DNA of 64,000 nt from the NCBI RefSeq assembly GCF_000143145.1, contig NC_014313.1:3534001-3598000 (forward strand), read 5' to 3'. Positions within the stretch are counted from its first letter, which is position 1; the number at the start of each line of letters is the position of its first letter. The notes under the pieces were generated by a model. That model had not been told where the DNA came from, did not search any database, and saw only the letters and a list, made by a program, of their open reading frames with translations. Below, piece after piece: positions 26,028-36,310 of this stretch. This DNA comes from Hyphomicrobium denitrificans ATCC 51888 (lineage in GTDB: Bacteria; Pseudomonadota; Alphaproteobacteria; Rhizobiales; Hyphomicrobiaceae). The position numbers and the translations under genes are program-made.

Positions 26028-26914
26028 CGCCGATGGCAACGGGATCGCTGCGTGCTTCCGCCGTGCTTGCCGCCTTTTTCGGGCTGACGGTTCCGTTGAT
26101 GCCGGTGCAGGCGATATTGCTTCGGGTTTCCGACAGAGCCGCACGCCGTTTTCCGCACTGGTATCACAGGCAGGTGTGCCGGCTTCTCGGCGTGAAGCTC
26201 AACATCGAGGGCAGCGTCGCGAAAGGCGCGCCGGTTCTGCTCGTTTGCAATCACACATCCTGGCTCGATATTCCCGTGCTGTCGGCGCTGGCGCCGGTGT
26301 CGTTCGTCGCGAAGCTCGAAGTCGGAAGCTGGCCGTTCGTGTCCGCGTTGGCGAGGCTGCAGCGCTCGGTGTTCGTCGACCGGACGCGGCGGCTCGCGGC
26401 CGGGGATGCGGCCAACGCGATCACGATGCGGCTGCAGCAGGGCGATACGATCGTGCTGTTCCCGGAAGGAACGTCGAGCGACGGCAATCGCGTGCTGCCG
26501 TTCAAGACGTCTTTGTTCGGCGCGGTTGCGGGCGCGACGGTTCCGGCGGCCGAGCAGGTCGTCGTGCAGACGGCGGCGGTCGTTTACACGCACATGCATG
26601 GCGTCCCCGTCACGCGCGCGGAGCGGCCGCGGATCGGGTGGTACGGCGACATGGAAATGACGTCGCACGCCTGGGGAGTTTTGAAGTCGGGGGCGATCAC
26701 GGTCACGATCAAGGTCGGGCCGCCGGTGCCGCTCACGGATTTCAAGGATCGCAAGGACCTCGCCCTGAAGAGCGAACGCGCCATCCGCCGCGATGTCCTG
26801 GCCATTCTGCGCGGGCGGCCGGATGGTGACGAACTGGTGCCGGTCGAACCTTCGGAGGAAGCCCGGCGCACCAAAGTCGCGGCGCCGGTGCGAAAAAGCG
26901 ACAAATGGACATGA
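26024..26914 (+). CDS. plsC: 1-acyl-sn-glycerol-3-phosphate acyltransferase (PlsC-like)
   Basis: This 296-residue inner-membrane acyltransferase makes phosphatidic acid from lysophosphatidic acid. The catalytic HX4D motif is H77-TSWL-D82 (NHTSWLD), and the substrate motif is FPEGTSS at 146-152. An N-terminal hydrophobic helix (AVLAAFFGLTVPLMPVQAILL) anchors it. The ATG overlaps the fur stop. OlsA, the O-acyltransferase of ornithine lipid synthesis, belongs to the same family, so that role is possible with olsB at 12683. Confidence 0.9.
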   Translation: MTPMATGSLRASAVLAAFFGLTVPLMPVQAILLRVSDRAARRFPHWYHRQVCRLLGVKLNIEGSVAKGAPVLLVCNHTSWLDIPVLSALAPVSFVAKLEVGSWPFVSALARLQRSVFVDRTRRLAAGDAANAITMRLQQGDTIVLFPEGTSSDGNRVLPFKTSLFGAVAGATVPAAEQVVVQTAAVVYTHMHGVPVTRAERPRIGWYGDMEMTSHAWGVLKSGAITVTIKVGPPVPLTDFKDRKDLALKSERAIRRDVLAILRGRPDGDELVPVEPSEEARRTKVAAPVRKSDKWT

Positions 26915-26985
26915 ATGGCCGCTTTTGTGCTATGCGCGTCGTTCGAACGTTCCTGTTGCAACCTTTTGCCGGCTGATCTCACGAC

Positions 26986-28335
26986 GTGAACCGTCCCGAA
27001 CGCAAAACCTATTTTCTGAAGACCTTTGGCTGTCAGATGAATGTCTATGACAGCGAGCGCATGGCGGAAACGCTGGCGCGCGACGGGTATAGCGAAACGT
27101 CCGACGTCGATGGCGCCGATCTCGTCATCCTCAATACCTGCCATATCCGCGAGAAGGCGGCGGAGAAGGTCTATTCGGAACTCGGCCGCATCCGCGACGT
27201 GAAAAACGAGCGCGCCAAGGATGGCAAGAATACGGTGATCGCGGTTGCTGGTTGTGTTGCGCAAGCCGAAGGGCCGGAGATCACGGCGCGGCAGCCGGCC
27301 GTCGATCTGGTGATTGGGCCGCAGAGCTATCATCGGTTGCCGGAACTCATCACGCGCACGACGGTCGATCGCAAGCACATCGTCGAGACGGAATTTCCGG
27401 GAGACGAGAAGTTCGCGCGCATGAAGGCGCCGCGCCGCATCTCGTCGCCGTCGGCGTTTCTGACGATCCAGGAAGGCTGCGATAAGTTCTGCACGTTCTG
27501 CGTCGTGCCGTACACGCGCGGTTCGGAATATTCGCGATCGGTTGCGAAAATCGAAGCGGAAGCGCACGAGCTTGCCCGCGCAGGCGCGAAAGAGCTCGTT
27601 CTCCTCGGCCAAAACGTCAACGCTTATCATGGCGAAGGCGCGGATGGACGAACGGCGAGCCTCGCCGATCTGATCCGGACGCTCGCTGCCATCGAAGGCG
27701 TCGAACGCATCCGCTACATGACCAGCCATCCGCGCGACATGAGCGATGATCTGATCGCCGCGCACGCGGACGTGCCGCAGCTGATGCCGTTCTTGCATCT
27801 GCCGGTGCAATCGGGGTCCGATCGCATACTCGCGAAAATGAACCGCAAGCACACGGCGGCGGAGTACGTCGATCTTATCGCGCGCATCCGCAAGGCGCGC
27901 CCCGACATCGCGCTGTCGAGCGATTTCATCGTCGGCTTTCCCGGCGAGACGGAGCAGGATGCCGAGGACACGATCGCGTTGATCGAGGCGGTGGGCTTCG
28001 CGCAGGCGTTCTCGTTCAAATACAGCGCGCGGCCGGGAACGCCCGCCGCTGGACATGGCGACCAGCTCGACGAGGCGGTGAAGTCTGAGCGGCTGCTGCG
28101 GCTGCAGGCTGTTCTCGATGCGCAGCAGGTTTCGTTCAACGCCCAGAGCCTCGGCGGGGTCGTTCCGGTCCTGTTCGAGCGCAAGGGGCGCGAGGCCGGG
28201 GAATTTGTCGGCCGGACGCCCTATCTCCAGCTCGTTCATGCCGCTGGGGAGGGCGATCTGATCGGAAAAACAGCCAATGTCGCCGTCAACGAAACCCGCC
28301 GGTCGAGCCTTTCGGGTGTCATTTCGGCGGCATAA
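26986..28335 (+). CDS. miaB: tRNA-2-methylthio-N6-isopentenyladenosine synthase MiaB
   Basis: This 449-residue radical-SAM methylthiotransferase modifies A37 of tRNA. The N-terminal UPF0004 domain holds [15 protein letters not shown] and NTCHIREKA. The radical-SAM cluster is C165-x3-C169-x2-C172. A C-terminal TRAM domain ends the protein ([22 protein letters not shown]). The start is GTG 26986 (VNRPERKTY), which gives the family's usual N-terminus. Its two 4Fe-4S clusters make it a likely client of Nfu. Confidence 0.97.
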   Translation: MNRPERKTYFLKTFGCQMNVYDSERMAETLARDGYSETSDVDGADLVILNTCHIREKAAEKVYSELGRIRDVKNERAKDGKNTVIAVAGCVAQAEGPEITARQPAVDLVIGPQSYHRLPELITRTTVDRKHIVETEFPGDEKFARMKAPRRISSPSAFLTIQEGCDKFCTFCVVPYTRGSEYSRSVAKIEAEAHELARAGAKELVLLGQNVNAYHGEGADGRTASLADLIRTLAAIEGVERIRYMTSHPRDMSDDLIAAHADVPQLMPFLHLPVQSGSDRILAKMNRKHTAAEYVDLIARIRKARPDIALSSDFIVGFPGETEQDAEDTIALIEAVGFAQAFSFKYSARPGTPAAGHGDQLDEAVKSERLLRLQAVLDAQQVSFNAQSLGGVVPVLFERKGREAGEFVGRTPYLQLVHAAGEGDLIGKTANVAVNETRRSSLSGVISAA

Positions 28336-28460
28336 TATGACTCCCGTTCGGCCTCCTGATATGGTGGGTTAACCACAGGGAGCCGGTGCCGGGCGCGCTG
28401 GGCGCATGGTAACGTCGGTGGGCTTGGTCGATTCGATTGACGTCAAAAGGAGTGTCGGGA

Positions 28461-29461
<1,001 letters not shown>

Positions 29462-29462
<1 letters not shown>

Positions 29463-29977
29463 TGTCGGAACCTCCACAACCGAGCATACCTCGCGTCATC
29501 GAGGTTGATGTCGTCGAAGACGATGGCGACTGGTCGTCGTTACCTGACGCGCCGGATCTGATCGCGCGCGCCGCTGCCGCCGTCGCTCAGGAACTGGGCG
29601 ACAGTGATGGTTCCGGCCTCGTCGCCGTCGCGTTGTCGTCCGACGCCAGCGTCGAAGTCTTGAACGGGCAATTCCGTGGCAAGCCGAAGCCGACGAACGT
29701 CCTCTCGTTCCCGGCGGGAGAGGGCGCGCCCGACGATTTCATCGGCGACGTCATCCTGGCGGCGGAGACGGTTCGGCGCGAGGCCGACGAGCAAGGCGTT
29801 TCGCCCGAGCACCATCTGCAACATCTCGTCGTCCACGGCATTCTGCATCTTTTTGGCTTCGATCACATGTCAGCGGATGAAGCCGAGCACATGGAAGCCA
29901 TTGAAATTTCTATTCTTTCAAAGCTTGGCGTCGCAAATCCCTACACGGGCGCCCTGGAAACCGGTACAAGTGGCTGA
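29462..29977 (+). CDS. ybeY: Endoribonuclease YbeY
   Basis: The 171-residue protein has the zinc-binding motif H125-GILH-LFGFDH, giving H125, H129 and H135 as ligands. It takes part in 16S rRNA 3' maturation and ribosome quality control. The ATG overlaps the phoH stop by one base. It is followed by corC, and ybeZ–ybeY–corC–lnt is a widely conserved order. Confidence 0.96.
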
Positions 29978-29992
29978 CCATCCCCCCGATAC

Positions 29993-31024
29993 ATGGCTAT
30001 GACTGACCGAACACACGACAAATCGACATCCGACATCCTTTCCGAAGGAGGTCGTCAGTCCAGCGTTTCCACCTGGCTGAACATTCTCCGCGCGAAGCTC
30101 GGTTTCGCCGTTCCGCAGAGCGTTCGTGATGCGCTCGAAGGGGCGCTCAAGACCGATGCGTCGACGAGCTTCACCGACACCGAACGCAAGATGCTGGAAC
30201 GCCTGCTGCGTTTCGGGTCGAGCCGTGTCGTGGAGCTGATGGTGCCGCGGGCCGAGATCACGGCGCTTGATGAAAACGAGTCGATCGCCGAACTTCTCGA
30301 AACCTTCGAGGAAGCGGGCGTCTCGCGCATTCCGCTGTTCCGCGAAACGCTCGATGATCCGCGCGGCATGATCCACATTAAGGACCTGTTCCGGTGGTTC
30401 ATGGCGGAAGCCTCAGGGCGTCCGGTGCGGTCGGGCAAGATCGAGGGCGGGGAGGATGCTCCGGTTGCGGGCAAAATCGTACTGCAGAACATCGATCTCA
30501 ACCGGCCGATCACGACGGTCAAAATCCGCCGTCAGATCCTCTATGTGCCGCCGTCCATGCCCGCCGTCGACCTGCTGATCCGCATGCAGTCGACGCGCAT
30601 TCACATGGCGCTGGTTGTCGACGAGTACGGCGGGACGGACGGGCTGGTCACGATCGAAGACCTCGTCGAGCAGGTCGTCGGAAACATCGAGGACGAGCAC
30701 GATGACGATGAGGAAATCAACATCGTGTCCGATCCGAAGCTCGGCGTCGTGGCAGCGGGACGCACGGAAATCGAGGAGCTTGAAAAGCATCTCAAGCTGA
30801 AGCTGACGCCGGAAGATGAGGAAAGCGACGTCGATACGCTCGGCGGTCTGATCTTCTCGATGCTTGGCCGTGTTCCGGCGCGCGGCGAGCTGATCCATCA
30901 TCCGTCGGGCATCGAGTTCGAAATTCTCGATGCCGATCCGCGGCGCGTGAAGAAAGTCAAAATTCACCCGGCGCGCGCGCTGCCGCAAAGCACGAAGGCA
31001 TCAGCCGAAGCGCCGAAGGCGTGA
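29993..31024 (+). CDS. corC: CBS / transporter-associated domain protein CorC (HlyC family)
   Basis: The 343-residue protein lacks the N-terminal membrane domain of the CNNM family. It has two CBS domains (VMELMVPRAEI-type start at about residue 80: VVELMVPRAEITALDENES; then MHMALVVDEYGGTDGLVTIEDL) and a C-terminal CorC_HlyC domain (TLGGLIFSMLGRVPARGE). The family is linked to magnesium and cobalt efflux or to protection, but the mechanism here is unknown. The stop overlaps the lnt start (TGATG). Confidence 0.92.
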   Translation: MAMTDRTHDKSTSDILSEGGRQSSVSTWLNILRAKLGFAVPQSVRDALEGALKTDASTSFTDTERKMLERLLRFGSSRVVELMVPRAEITALDENESIAELLETFEEAGVSRIPLFRETLDDPRGMIHIKDLFRWFMAEASGRPVRSGKIEGGEDAPVAGKIVLQNIDLNRPITTVKIRRQILYVPPSMPAVDLLIRMQSTRIHMALVVDEYGGTDGLVTIEDLVEQVVGNIEDEHDDDEEINIVSDPKLGVVAAGRTEIEELEKHLKLKLTPEDEESDVDTLGGLIFSMLGRVPARGELIHHPSGIEFEILDADPRRVKKVKIHPARALPQSTKASAEAPKA

Positions 31025-32667
31025 TGGAGGCGCCGAGCCAGACAGCGCTGGCGGCGTCGCCGGGAACGGCCTTGGCAGCTCTGCGCGCGCGCGTGATGGG
31101 GCTCAGCGGCTGGAAGCGCGCGGCGGTTGCGATTGCGGCGGGCGGGCTTTCGGCATTGGCGTTCGCGCCGATCTTCGCCTTTCCGGTGCTATTCCTGACG
31201 CTTCCGGTATTCGTCTGGCTGATCGATGCAAGCTCCGGATGGCGGCGCGCCGCAAGCGCCGGATGGCTGTTCGGCTTCGGTTATTTCTTCTGCAATCTGT
31301 TTTGGGTCGGGGAAGCGTTTCTCGTCGAAGCGGATAAGTTCGCGTGGCTGCTGCCGTTCGCGGTGACGCTGCTGCCCGCCGGTCTCGCGCTCTTCTGGGC
31401 CGCAGCGGCGGCGCTGGCGCGTAGATTCTGGCTGCCGGGTCTGGCGCGGGTTTTCGTGTTTGCGATTGCGCTCGGCGTCGTCGAATGGCTGCGCGGACAT
31501 GTTCTGACGGGGTTTCCGTGGAACGTGCTCGGTTATGCGCTGACGTACCCGCTGCCGCTGATGCAAAGCGCGGCGCTGTTCGGAGCCTATGGGCTGACCG
31601 CGATCGCCGCTTTCGTCTTTCCAGCGCCTTTGGTGATGATGGCGGACCGGGACGAGCGGCTGCGTTTCGCGGACGTTGCACGCGCGATCGCCGTGGGTGT
31701 TGGTCCGATCGCCGCGCTTTGCCTTTACGGCGCTTGGCGGCTTTCAGCGCCGGAAGCCTTCGTTCCCGACGTCAAGCTGCGCATCGTTCAACCGAGCGTG
31801 CCACAGCGCGAGAAATGGATGGCGGAGTACCAGCGCCGTATCTTCAACGATCACATCGCGCTGTCGCTCGCCAACCCGAAGGGCGAAACGGATTCGCTCG
31901 CGGGGATTACGCATCTCGTCTGGCCGGAAGCGGCGATGCCGTTCTTTCCGCTGGAGACGCCGGCAGCGCTCGACATGCTCGCGGCGATGCTACCGCAGGG
32001 CACGACGCTCATCACGGGCGGGATCCGGCACGATCCGCCGCTCGGGTCCGACCGGCGTCTGCTTCCGGGGACGCGCGTTCTGAACAGCATTCTCGTATTC
32101 AACGAGGCGGCGAAGGTCGATGCCGTCTACGACAAGATCAAGCTCGTGCCGTTCGGCGAATATGTGCCCATGGAATCGGCGCTGTCGCACATCGGCATCG
32201 AGAAGCTGACGCACGGGCGCGGCGCGTTTGGCGAGGGCGTTACGCCGCGGCCGCTGATGACTATTCCCGGGCTGCCGCCAGCGCTGGGGCTCGTCTGTTA
32301 TGAAGCATTGTTCGGCGGCGACGTCGTGCAGGGTGCGGCACGCCCGGGCGTGCTCCTCAACGTCACGAATGACGGCTGGTTCGGGCAGTCGACGGGTCCT
32401 TACCAGCACTTCCACCAATCCCGCATCCGCGCGGTGGAAGAAGGTGTTCCGCTGATCCGCGCCGCCAATAACGGGATTTCGGCTGTCGTCGATCCCTACG
32501 GCCGGGCGCTGCAGACGCTCGGTCTCGACGTCCGTGGCATCATCGATAGCGGCCTTCCGCAGGCATTGACGCCGCCGGTCTACGCGAGGGCGGGAGACTG
32601 GATGCTAGCGCTCGTCCTTGCGGCATTTTCGATGATGGCGGCCATTTCCGCTAAATTGCGCCGTTAA
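31024..32667 (+). CDS. lnt: Apolipoprotein N-acyltransferase Lnt
   Basis: This 547-residue integral membrane enzyme adds the third acyl chain to the lipoprotein N-terminal cysteine. The N-terminal half has about 6-7 helices; the C-terminal nitrilase domain has the catalytic triad E302 (WPEAAMPFF), K371 (YDKIKLVPFGEYV) and C425 (GLVCYEALFGG). I use the ATG at 31024; a GTG at 31021 is one codon earlier. The likely lipoprotein LemA in this window would be among its substrates. Confidence 0.96.
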   Translation: MEAPSQTALAASPGTALAALRARVMGLSGWKRAAVAIAAGGLSALAFAPIFAFPVLFLTLPVFVWLIDASSGWRRAASAGWLFGFGYFFCNLFWVGEAFLVEADKFAWLLPFAVTLLPAGLALFWAAAAALARRFWLPGLARVFVFAIALGVVEWLRGHVLTGFPWNVLGYALTYPLPLMQSAALFGAYGLTAIAAFVFPAPLVMMADRDERLRFADVARAIAVGVGPIAALCLYGAWRLSAPEAFVPDVKLRIVQPSVPQREKWMAEYQRRIFNDHIALSLANPKGETDSLAGITHLVWPEAAMPFFPLETPAALDMLAAMLPQGTTLITGGIRHDPPLGSDRRLLPGTRVLNSILVFNEAAKVDAVYDKIKLVPFGEYVPMESALSHIGIEKLTHGRGAFGEGVTPRPLMTIPGLPPALGLVCYEALFGGDVVQGAARPGVLLNVTNDGWFGQSTGPYQHFHQSRIRAVEEGVPLIRAANNGISAVVDPYGRALQTLGLDVRGIIDSGLPQALTPPVYARAGDWMLALVLAAFSMMAAISAKLRR

Positions 32668-32708
32668 TCAAGGATTTGCGGGCAACTTGTCACGGCATCG
32701 CTCGGCGA

Positions 32709-32737
32709 TTGACCTTGGTCATGCGTACACCTAGGAA
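32709..32737 (+). promoter_or_regulatory. Candidate promoter with palindromic operator before the HTH gene
   Basis: TTGACC at 32709-32714 and TAGGAA at 32732-32737 are spaced by 17 bases, as for a sigma-70-type promoter. The perfect palindrome TGACCTTGGTCA (32710-32721) covers the -35 element. A regulator bound there would block transcription, so autoregulation by the downstream HTH protein is a reasonable guess. Confidence 0.4.
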
Positions 32738-32778
32738 GTGTGCAAGCTATCTTGGGTTTTACTGTTGGCTGTAGAGCG

Positions 32779-33243
32779 ATGGCGGACGACATTTTGATCG
32801 TAGAAGAATCAAGCGAGGAAGTTGCACGCGGATCGCGCCGTGCTAACCCCATGGACGTTCACGTCGGCTCGCGCGTCCGACTGCGCCGCATGTTGCTTGG
32901 AATGAGCCAGGAAAAGCTCGGCGAGCATCTGGGTCTCACATTCCAGCAGGTTCAGAAATACGAGAAGGGCGTGAATCGCATTGGCGCCAGTCGTCTTTTC
33001 GATCTGGCGAAGGTGCTCGGCGTTCCCGTGCAATTTTTCTATGACGAAGCACCGTCGGGTGTGCAGACGACAGGCAATGTGATTGCAGGCTTCGCGGAGC
33101 AGCCCGGCGAAAGCTACGTCGTCGATTTCCTCGGGACACGCGAAGGGCTGGAACTGAACAAAGCTTTTGCGCGGATTTCCGATCCGAAGGTTCGCCGCTC
33201 GATCGTCGATCTCGTGCGTTCGCTCGCGGGCGAGGAGAGCTGA
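32779..33243 (+). CDS. XRE-type helix-turn-helix regulator, PraR/PhrR-like
   Basis: The 154-residue protein has the N-terminal tail MADDILIVEESSEE, then a Cro/C1-type HTH domain with NPMDVHVGSRVRLRRMLLGMSQEKLGEHLGLTFQQVQKYEKGVNRIGASRL. The C-terminus contains GLELNKAFARISDPKVRRSIVDLVRSL. This is the family of rhizobial PraR, a repressor of biofilm and quorum-sensing functions, but its targets here are unknown. The start is ATG 32779; a GTG at 32740 would add residues with no homology. It sits between lnt and metK. Confidence 0.85.
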   Translation: MADDILIVEESSEEVARGSRRANPMDVHVGSRVRLRRMLLGMSQEKLGEHLGLTFQQVQKYEKGVNRIGASRLFDLAKVLGVPVQFFYDEAPSGVQTTGNVIAGFAEQPGESYVVDFLGTREGLELNKAFARISDPKVRRSIVDLVRSLAGEES

Positions 33244-33456
33244 GCAAAGCCGCGCGTCCGGTATTGCGACGCGGCTTGCGAATTTCGCGAATAGCATTCG
33301 GTCGTGGATCGGACGAACGGCTTCAGGTCCGTGAACTTGACCGCGAAAGCTAGGACTGCGACAAACCGGCGCTTTTCCGAAGGTCGGCACCTGCTACATC
33401 GGCTCTGCCTTCCGTTAGGCACATCGGAAGCAAGTTCCTTCAACATGGGGGCCAAA
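33244..33456 (+). promoter_or_regulatory. metK leader with overlapping hairpins
   Basis: This non-coding leader of about 210 bases has competing stems: CTTCCG with CGGAAG near 33410-33430, TGCCT with AGGCA overlapping it, and GGAC with GTCC upstream. The overlap resembles alternative folds, but I found no match to the conserved core of SAM-II or SAM/SAH riboswitches. It may be only a long leader. Confidence 0.3.
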
Positions 33457-34662
33457 GTGGCGCGAAAGTCTTTCCTCTTCACAAGCGAGTCCGTTTCCGA
33501 GGGCCACCCGGACAAAGTCTGCGACCGTATCTCGGATGAAGTCGTCGATGCGTTCTATCGCGAAGGCCAGAAAGAAGGCCTCGATCCGTGGAGCATCCGC
33601 GCTGCCTGCGAGACCATGACGACGACCAATCGCGTCATCATCGCCGGTGAATCGCGCGGGCCGCGCGACGTGACGGTTGCGGCGATCGAAGCCATCACAC
33701 GCAACGCCATCAAGGACATCGGCTACGAGCAGGATGGCTTCCATTGGGCGAACTGCAATATTGAAGTCCTGCTGCATTCGCAGTCGTCCGACATTGCACA
33801 GGGCGTCGACGCCAAGCAGCCGACGAACCAGGAAGAAGGCGCGGGCGATCAGGGCATCATGTTCGGATATGCCTGCAACGAGACGCCGGAGCTGATGCCG
33901 GCGCCGATCTACTATGCGCACAAAATTCTTTTCGATCTCGCAGCGGCGCGGAAGGGCAAAGTCGGCGATGCCGCGAAGCTCGGTCCGGATTCGAAGAGCC
34001 AGGTGACGGTGCGTTACGAAGACGGCAAGCCGGTCGGCGTGACGCAGATCGTCGTCTCGCACCAGCACATCGACGAAGAGCTCAGCTCGCGTCAGGTGCG
34101 CGAGATCGTCGAGCCCTACGTTCACAAGGCGCTGCCCGAGGGCTGGATCGGCAAGGATACGATCTGGCACATCAACCCGACGGGCAAGTTTTTCATCGGC
34201 GGTCCGGACGGCGACACCGGTCTCACGGGGCGCAAGATCATCGTCGATACGTACGGTGGCGCGGCTCCGCACGGCGGCGGTGCGTTCTCTGGCAAGGACC
34301 CGACGAAGGTCGACCGTTCGGCGGCATATGCTGCGCGCTATCTCGCGAAGAACGTCGTTGCGTCGGGGATCGCGGATCGCTGCACGATCCAGCTCGCTTA
34401 TGCGATCGGTGTCGCGAAGCCGCTGTCGATCTACGTCGATACGCATGGCACCGGCAAAGTCGACGAAGCTGTGATCGAAGCGGCTCTCGGCAACGTCATG
34501 GATCTGACGCCGCGAGGCATTCGCGCGCATCTCGATCTCAACAAGCCGATTTATGCACGGACGTCGGCCTACGGTCATTTCGGACGTCCGGCTGACAAGG
34601 ACGGCGGCTTCTCGTGGGAGCGCACCGACCTCGCGCCGAAGATCGCCAAGGCCGTCGGCTAA
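33457..34662 (+). CDS. metK: S-adenosylmethionine synthetase
   Basis: This 401-residue enzyme makes SAM from methionine and ATP. Motifs are [37 protein letters not shown] (here [17 protein letters not shown]) and [20 protein letters not shown] chose the GTG at 33457 because GGGGG lies 5 bases before it, giving the family N-terminus VARKSFLF; an ATG at 33445 adds four residues. SAM made here feeds MiaB, TrmB and other methyltransferases. Confidence 0.97.
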   Translation: MARKSFLFTSESVSEGHPDKVCDRISDEVVDAFYREGQKEGLDPWSIRAACETMTTTNRVIIAGESRGPRDVTVAAIEAITRNAIKDIGYEQDGFHWANCNIEVLLHSQSSDIAQGVDAKQPTNQEEGAGDQGIMFGYACNETPELMPAPIYYAHKILFDLAAARKGKVGDAAKLGPDSKSQVTVRYEDGKPVGVTQIVVSHQHIDEELSSRQVREIVEPYVHKALPEGWIGKDTIWHINPTGKFFIGGPDGDTGLTGRKIIVDTYGGAAPHGGGAFSGKDPTKVDRSAAYAARYLAKNVVASGIADRCTIQLAYAIGVAKPLSIYVDTHGTGKVDEAVIEAALGNVMDLTPRGIRAHLDLNKPIYARTSAYGHFGRPADKDGGFSWERTDLAPKIAKAVG

Positions 34663-34687
34663 GGACATCGGTAAGTTCGCTTAACGG

Positions 34688-34716
34688 AAACGGCTGCGAA
34701 AGCGGCCGTTTTTCTT
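34688..34716 (+). terminator. Rho-independent terminator of metK
   Basis: AAACGGCTGC (34688-34697) pairs with GCGGCCGTTT (34702-34711) around a GAAA tetraloop, followed by TTCTT. The stem is 10 bp with one G-U pair. Confidence 0.85.
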
Positions 34717-34743
34717 GGTTCTCAGTCGATCTATTGACCTCAC

Positions 34744-34838
34744 TCCATGGCTGGGCGTGGCCCGGCCATCCAGAGCCAAGGCGATAACGTTCATAACTTA
34801 ACCCTGGATGGCCGCCTCAAGGGCGGCCATGACGTGGG
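34744..34838. repeat. Hairpin-rich intergenic repeat, copy 1 (RIME-like)
   Basis: This copy shares the blocks CATGGC-GGGCGTGGCCCGG, ATCCAGAGC, CTGGATGGC and GCCTCAAGGGCGGCCATG with copy 2 at 47195-47294. Its own stems are GGGC-GTG-GCCC and GGCCGCC-TCAAG-GGCGGCC. It lies between metK and trmB and runs up to the trmB start region. Elements of this type are known in rhizobial genomes. Confidence 0.75.
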
Positions 34839-34842
34839 TGGA

Positions 34843-35538
34843 ATGGTGGCGCAGGTCGTGACTGGCGACGTTGACGAAAACGACGATCACGAGCGTGAGC
34901 TTCGATCCTACGGGCGGCGCCGGGGGCGAAAGCCGAGCGCGCGTCAGGCGGCGCTGTTGCGTGACGTGCTTCCGCGCGTCGCTGTCGATCCGCAGGCATT
35001 ACCCGAGGCAGTTCATACATGGCTCGAGATCGGCTTCGGCGGCGGCGAGCATTTGCTGGAGCAGGCGCGGCGCAATCCGCAGGCTCTGCTCATCGGCTGC
35101 GAGCCGTATGAGGATGGCGTCATCAAGGTGCTGACAGCCATCGAGGACGACGGCCTCAAAAACATCCGCGTTCACATGGGCGACGTGCGCGACGTGCTGC
35201 GTCAACTGGCGCCGGGCTCGCTCGATCGTGCGTTCGTTCTGTTTCCGGACCCGTGGCCGAAGCGGAAGCACCGAAAGCGGCGGCTGGTTAATTCTTCGTT
35301 GCTCGATCTGCTGGCGCGGGTGCTGAAGTCCAATGCCGAGCTTCGGATCGCGACAGATATCGGCGATTATGCGCGGACGATGCTCGAGGCTTTCCAGCAT
35401 GAACCGCGCTTTATTTGGCAGGCCGAAGGACCCGACGATTGGCGCGTGCAACCCGCCGACTGGGTCGAAACCAAATACGAATCCAAGGCCGCCGAGGCCG
35501 GGCGGCGACGCTATTATTTCCGCTTTTTGAGGGCCTGA
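34843..35538 (+). CDS. trmB: tRNA (guanine-N7-)-methyltransferase TrmB
   Basis: This 231-residue SAM-dependent enzyme forms m7G46 in tRNA. Motifs are WLEIGFGGGEHLL (SAM site), FVLFPDPWPKRKHRKRRLVN (substrate and catalysis) and ETKYESKAAEAGRRRYYFRF at the end. The open frame extends upstream into the intergenic repeat, giving a false N-terminus; I chose the ATG at 34843, with GGGTGG just before it at the repeat edge. A GTG at 34858 is an alternative. Confidence 0.93.
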   Translation: MVAQVVTGDVDENDDHERELRSYGRRRGRKPSARQAALLRDVLPRVAVDPQALPEAVHTWLEIGFGGGEHLLEQARRNPQALLIGCEPYEDGVIKVLTAIEDDGLKNIRVHMGDVRDVLRQLAPGSLDRAFVLFPDPWPKRKHRKRRLVNSSLLDLLARVLKSNAELRIATDIGDYARTMLEAFQHEPRFIWQAEGPDDWRVQPADWVETKYESKAAEAGRRRYYFRFLRA

Positions 35539-35664
35539 GGGCGTTCGAGAGCCTTGCGCGTTGGCTCGACTTCGCCTATCTAGCAGTCATTCCAATAACT
35601 CGATGATCAAATTGAGAGTGGACCTCCGGGCCCGCTCCAAACGAACTTTAGCTCAGGATCGCCA

Positions 35665-36306
35665 TTGCAAGACCCGATCGCCAGCAACGCACCGCTTGAA
35701 GACAGCGGCCCTGATACGCGCCGTTTTCTGCGCGAAACGGGCGTTGCAGCCGAGGTCGCCGCAATCGTCGAACCGGTGCTCGAAGATCTGGGCTTCCGCC
35801 TGGTGCGCGTGAAAGTGCAGGGCGGCGGTGCGACGGCCGACAAGATCGTGCAGTTGATGGCGGAGCGCCCCGACGGCTCGATCACCGTTGACGACTGCGA
35901 GACGATCTCGAAGCAGGTTTCGCCGGTGCTCGATGTCGCCGATCCCGTTTCGGGTGCCTATCGCCTGGAAGTCTCATCGCCCGGTATCGATCGTCCGCTC
36001 GTTCGGCCGAGCGATTTCGAAGACTGGTCCGGTCACGAAGCCAAGATCGAATTGACCGAAGCGGTCGGCGGACGCAGAAAATTCAAAGGTATGCTCGAAG
36101 GCTTCGAGGATGGCGAAGTTCGCATCGAAGCCGATACGGGCGAGCACGGCATCCAGCATCTCGGGCTGCCGGTGCATTTGATCTCGGATGCGCGGCTGGT
36201 GCTGACGGATGAACTCATCCGCGAAGCGCTCGCCCGCGCCAAGAAACGACACTCTGACCGGCCCGGCGACGGCGCCGAACTCGACGAAGACGATCTGGAG
36301 GATTGA
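35665..36306 (+). CDS. rimP: Ribosome maturation factor RimP
   Basis: The 213-residue 30S assembly factor has an N-terminal alpha/beta domain ([57 protein letters not shown]) and a C-terminal SH3-like domain. It ends in an acidic tail ([12 protein letters not shown]). The start is TTG 35665, with AGGA 7 bases upstream. It heads the rimP–nusA–ylxR–infB–rbfA–truB cluster. Confidence 0.94.
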   Translation: MQDPIASNAPLEDSGPDTRRFLRETGVAAEVAAIVEPVLEDLGFRLVRVKVQGGGATADKIVQLMAERPDGSITVDDCETISKQVSPVLDVADPVSGAYRLEVSSPGIDRPLVRPSDFEDWSGHEAKIELTEAVGGRRKFKGMLEGFEDGEVRIEADTGEHGIQHLGLPVHLISDARLVLTDELIREALARAKKRHSDRPGDGAELDEDDLED

Positions 36307-36310
36307 TCCC

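Noticed and set aside
26584..28239. Long minus-strand open frame of 551 codons opposite miaB
   Set aside because: It is antisense to a gene with complete radical-SAM motifs, has Arg/Asp-rich random composition, and no domain. GC-rich codon bias makes such shadows.
33244..33456. SAM-II or SAM/SAH riboswitch before metK
   Set aside because: I looked for the conserved cores and found no convincing match; only generic stems remain.
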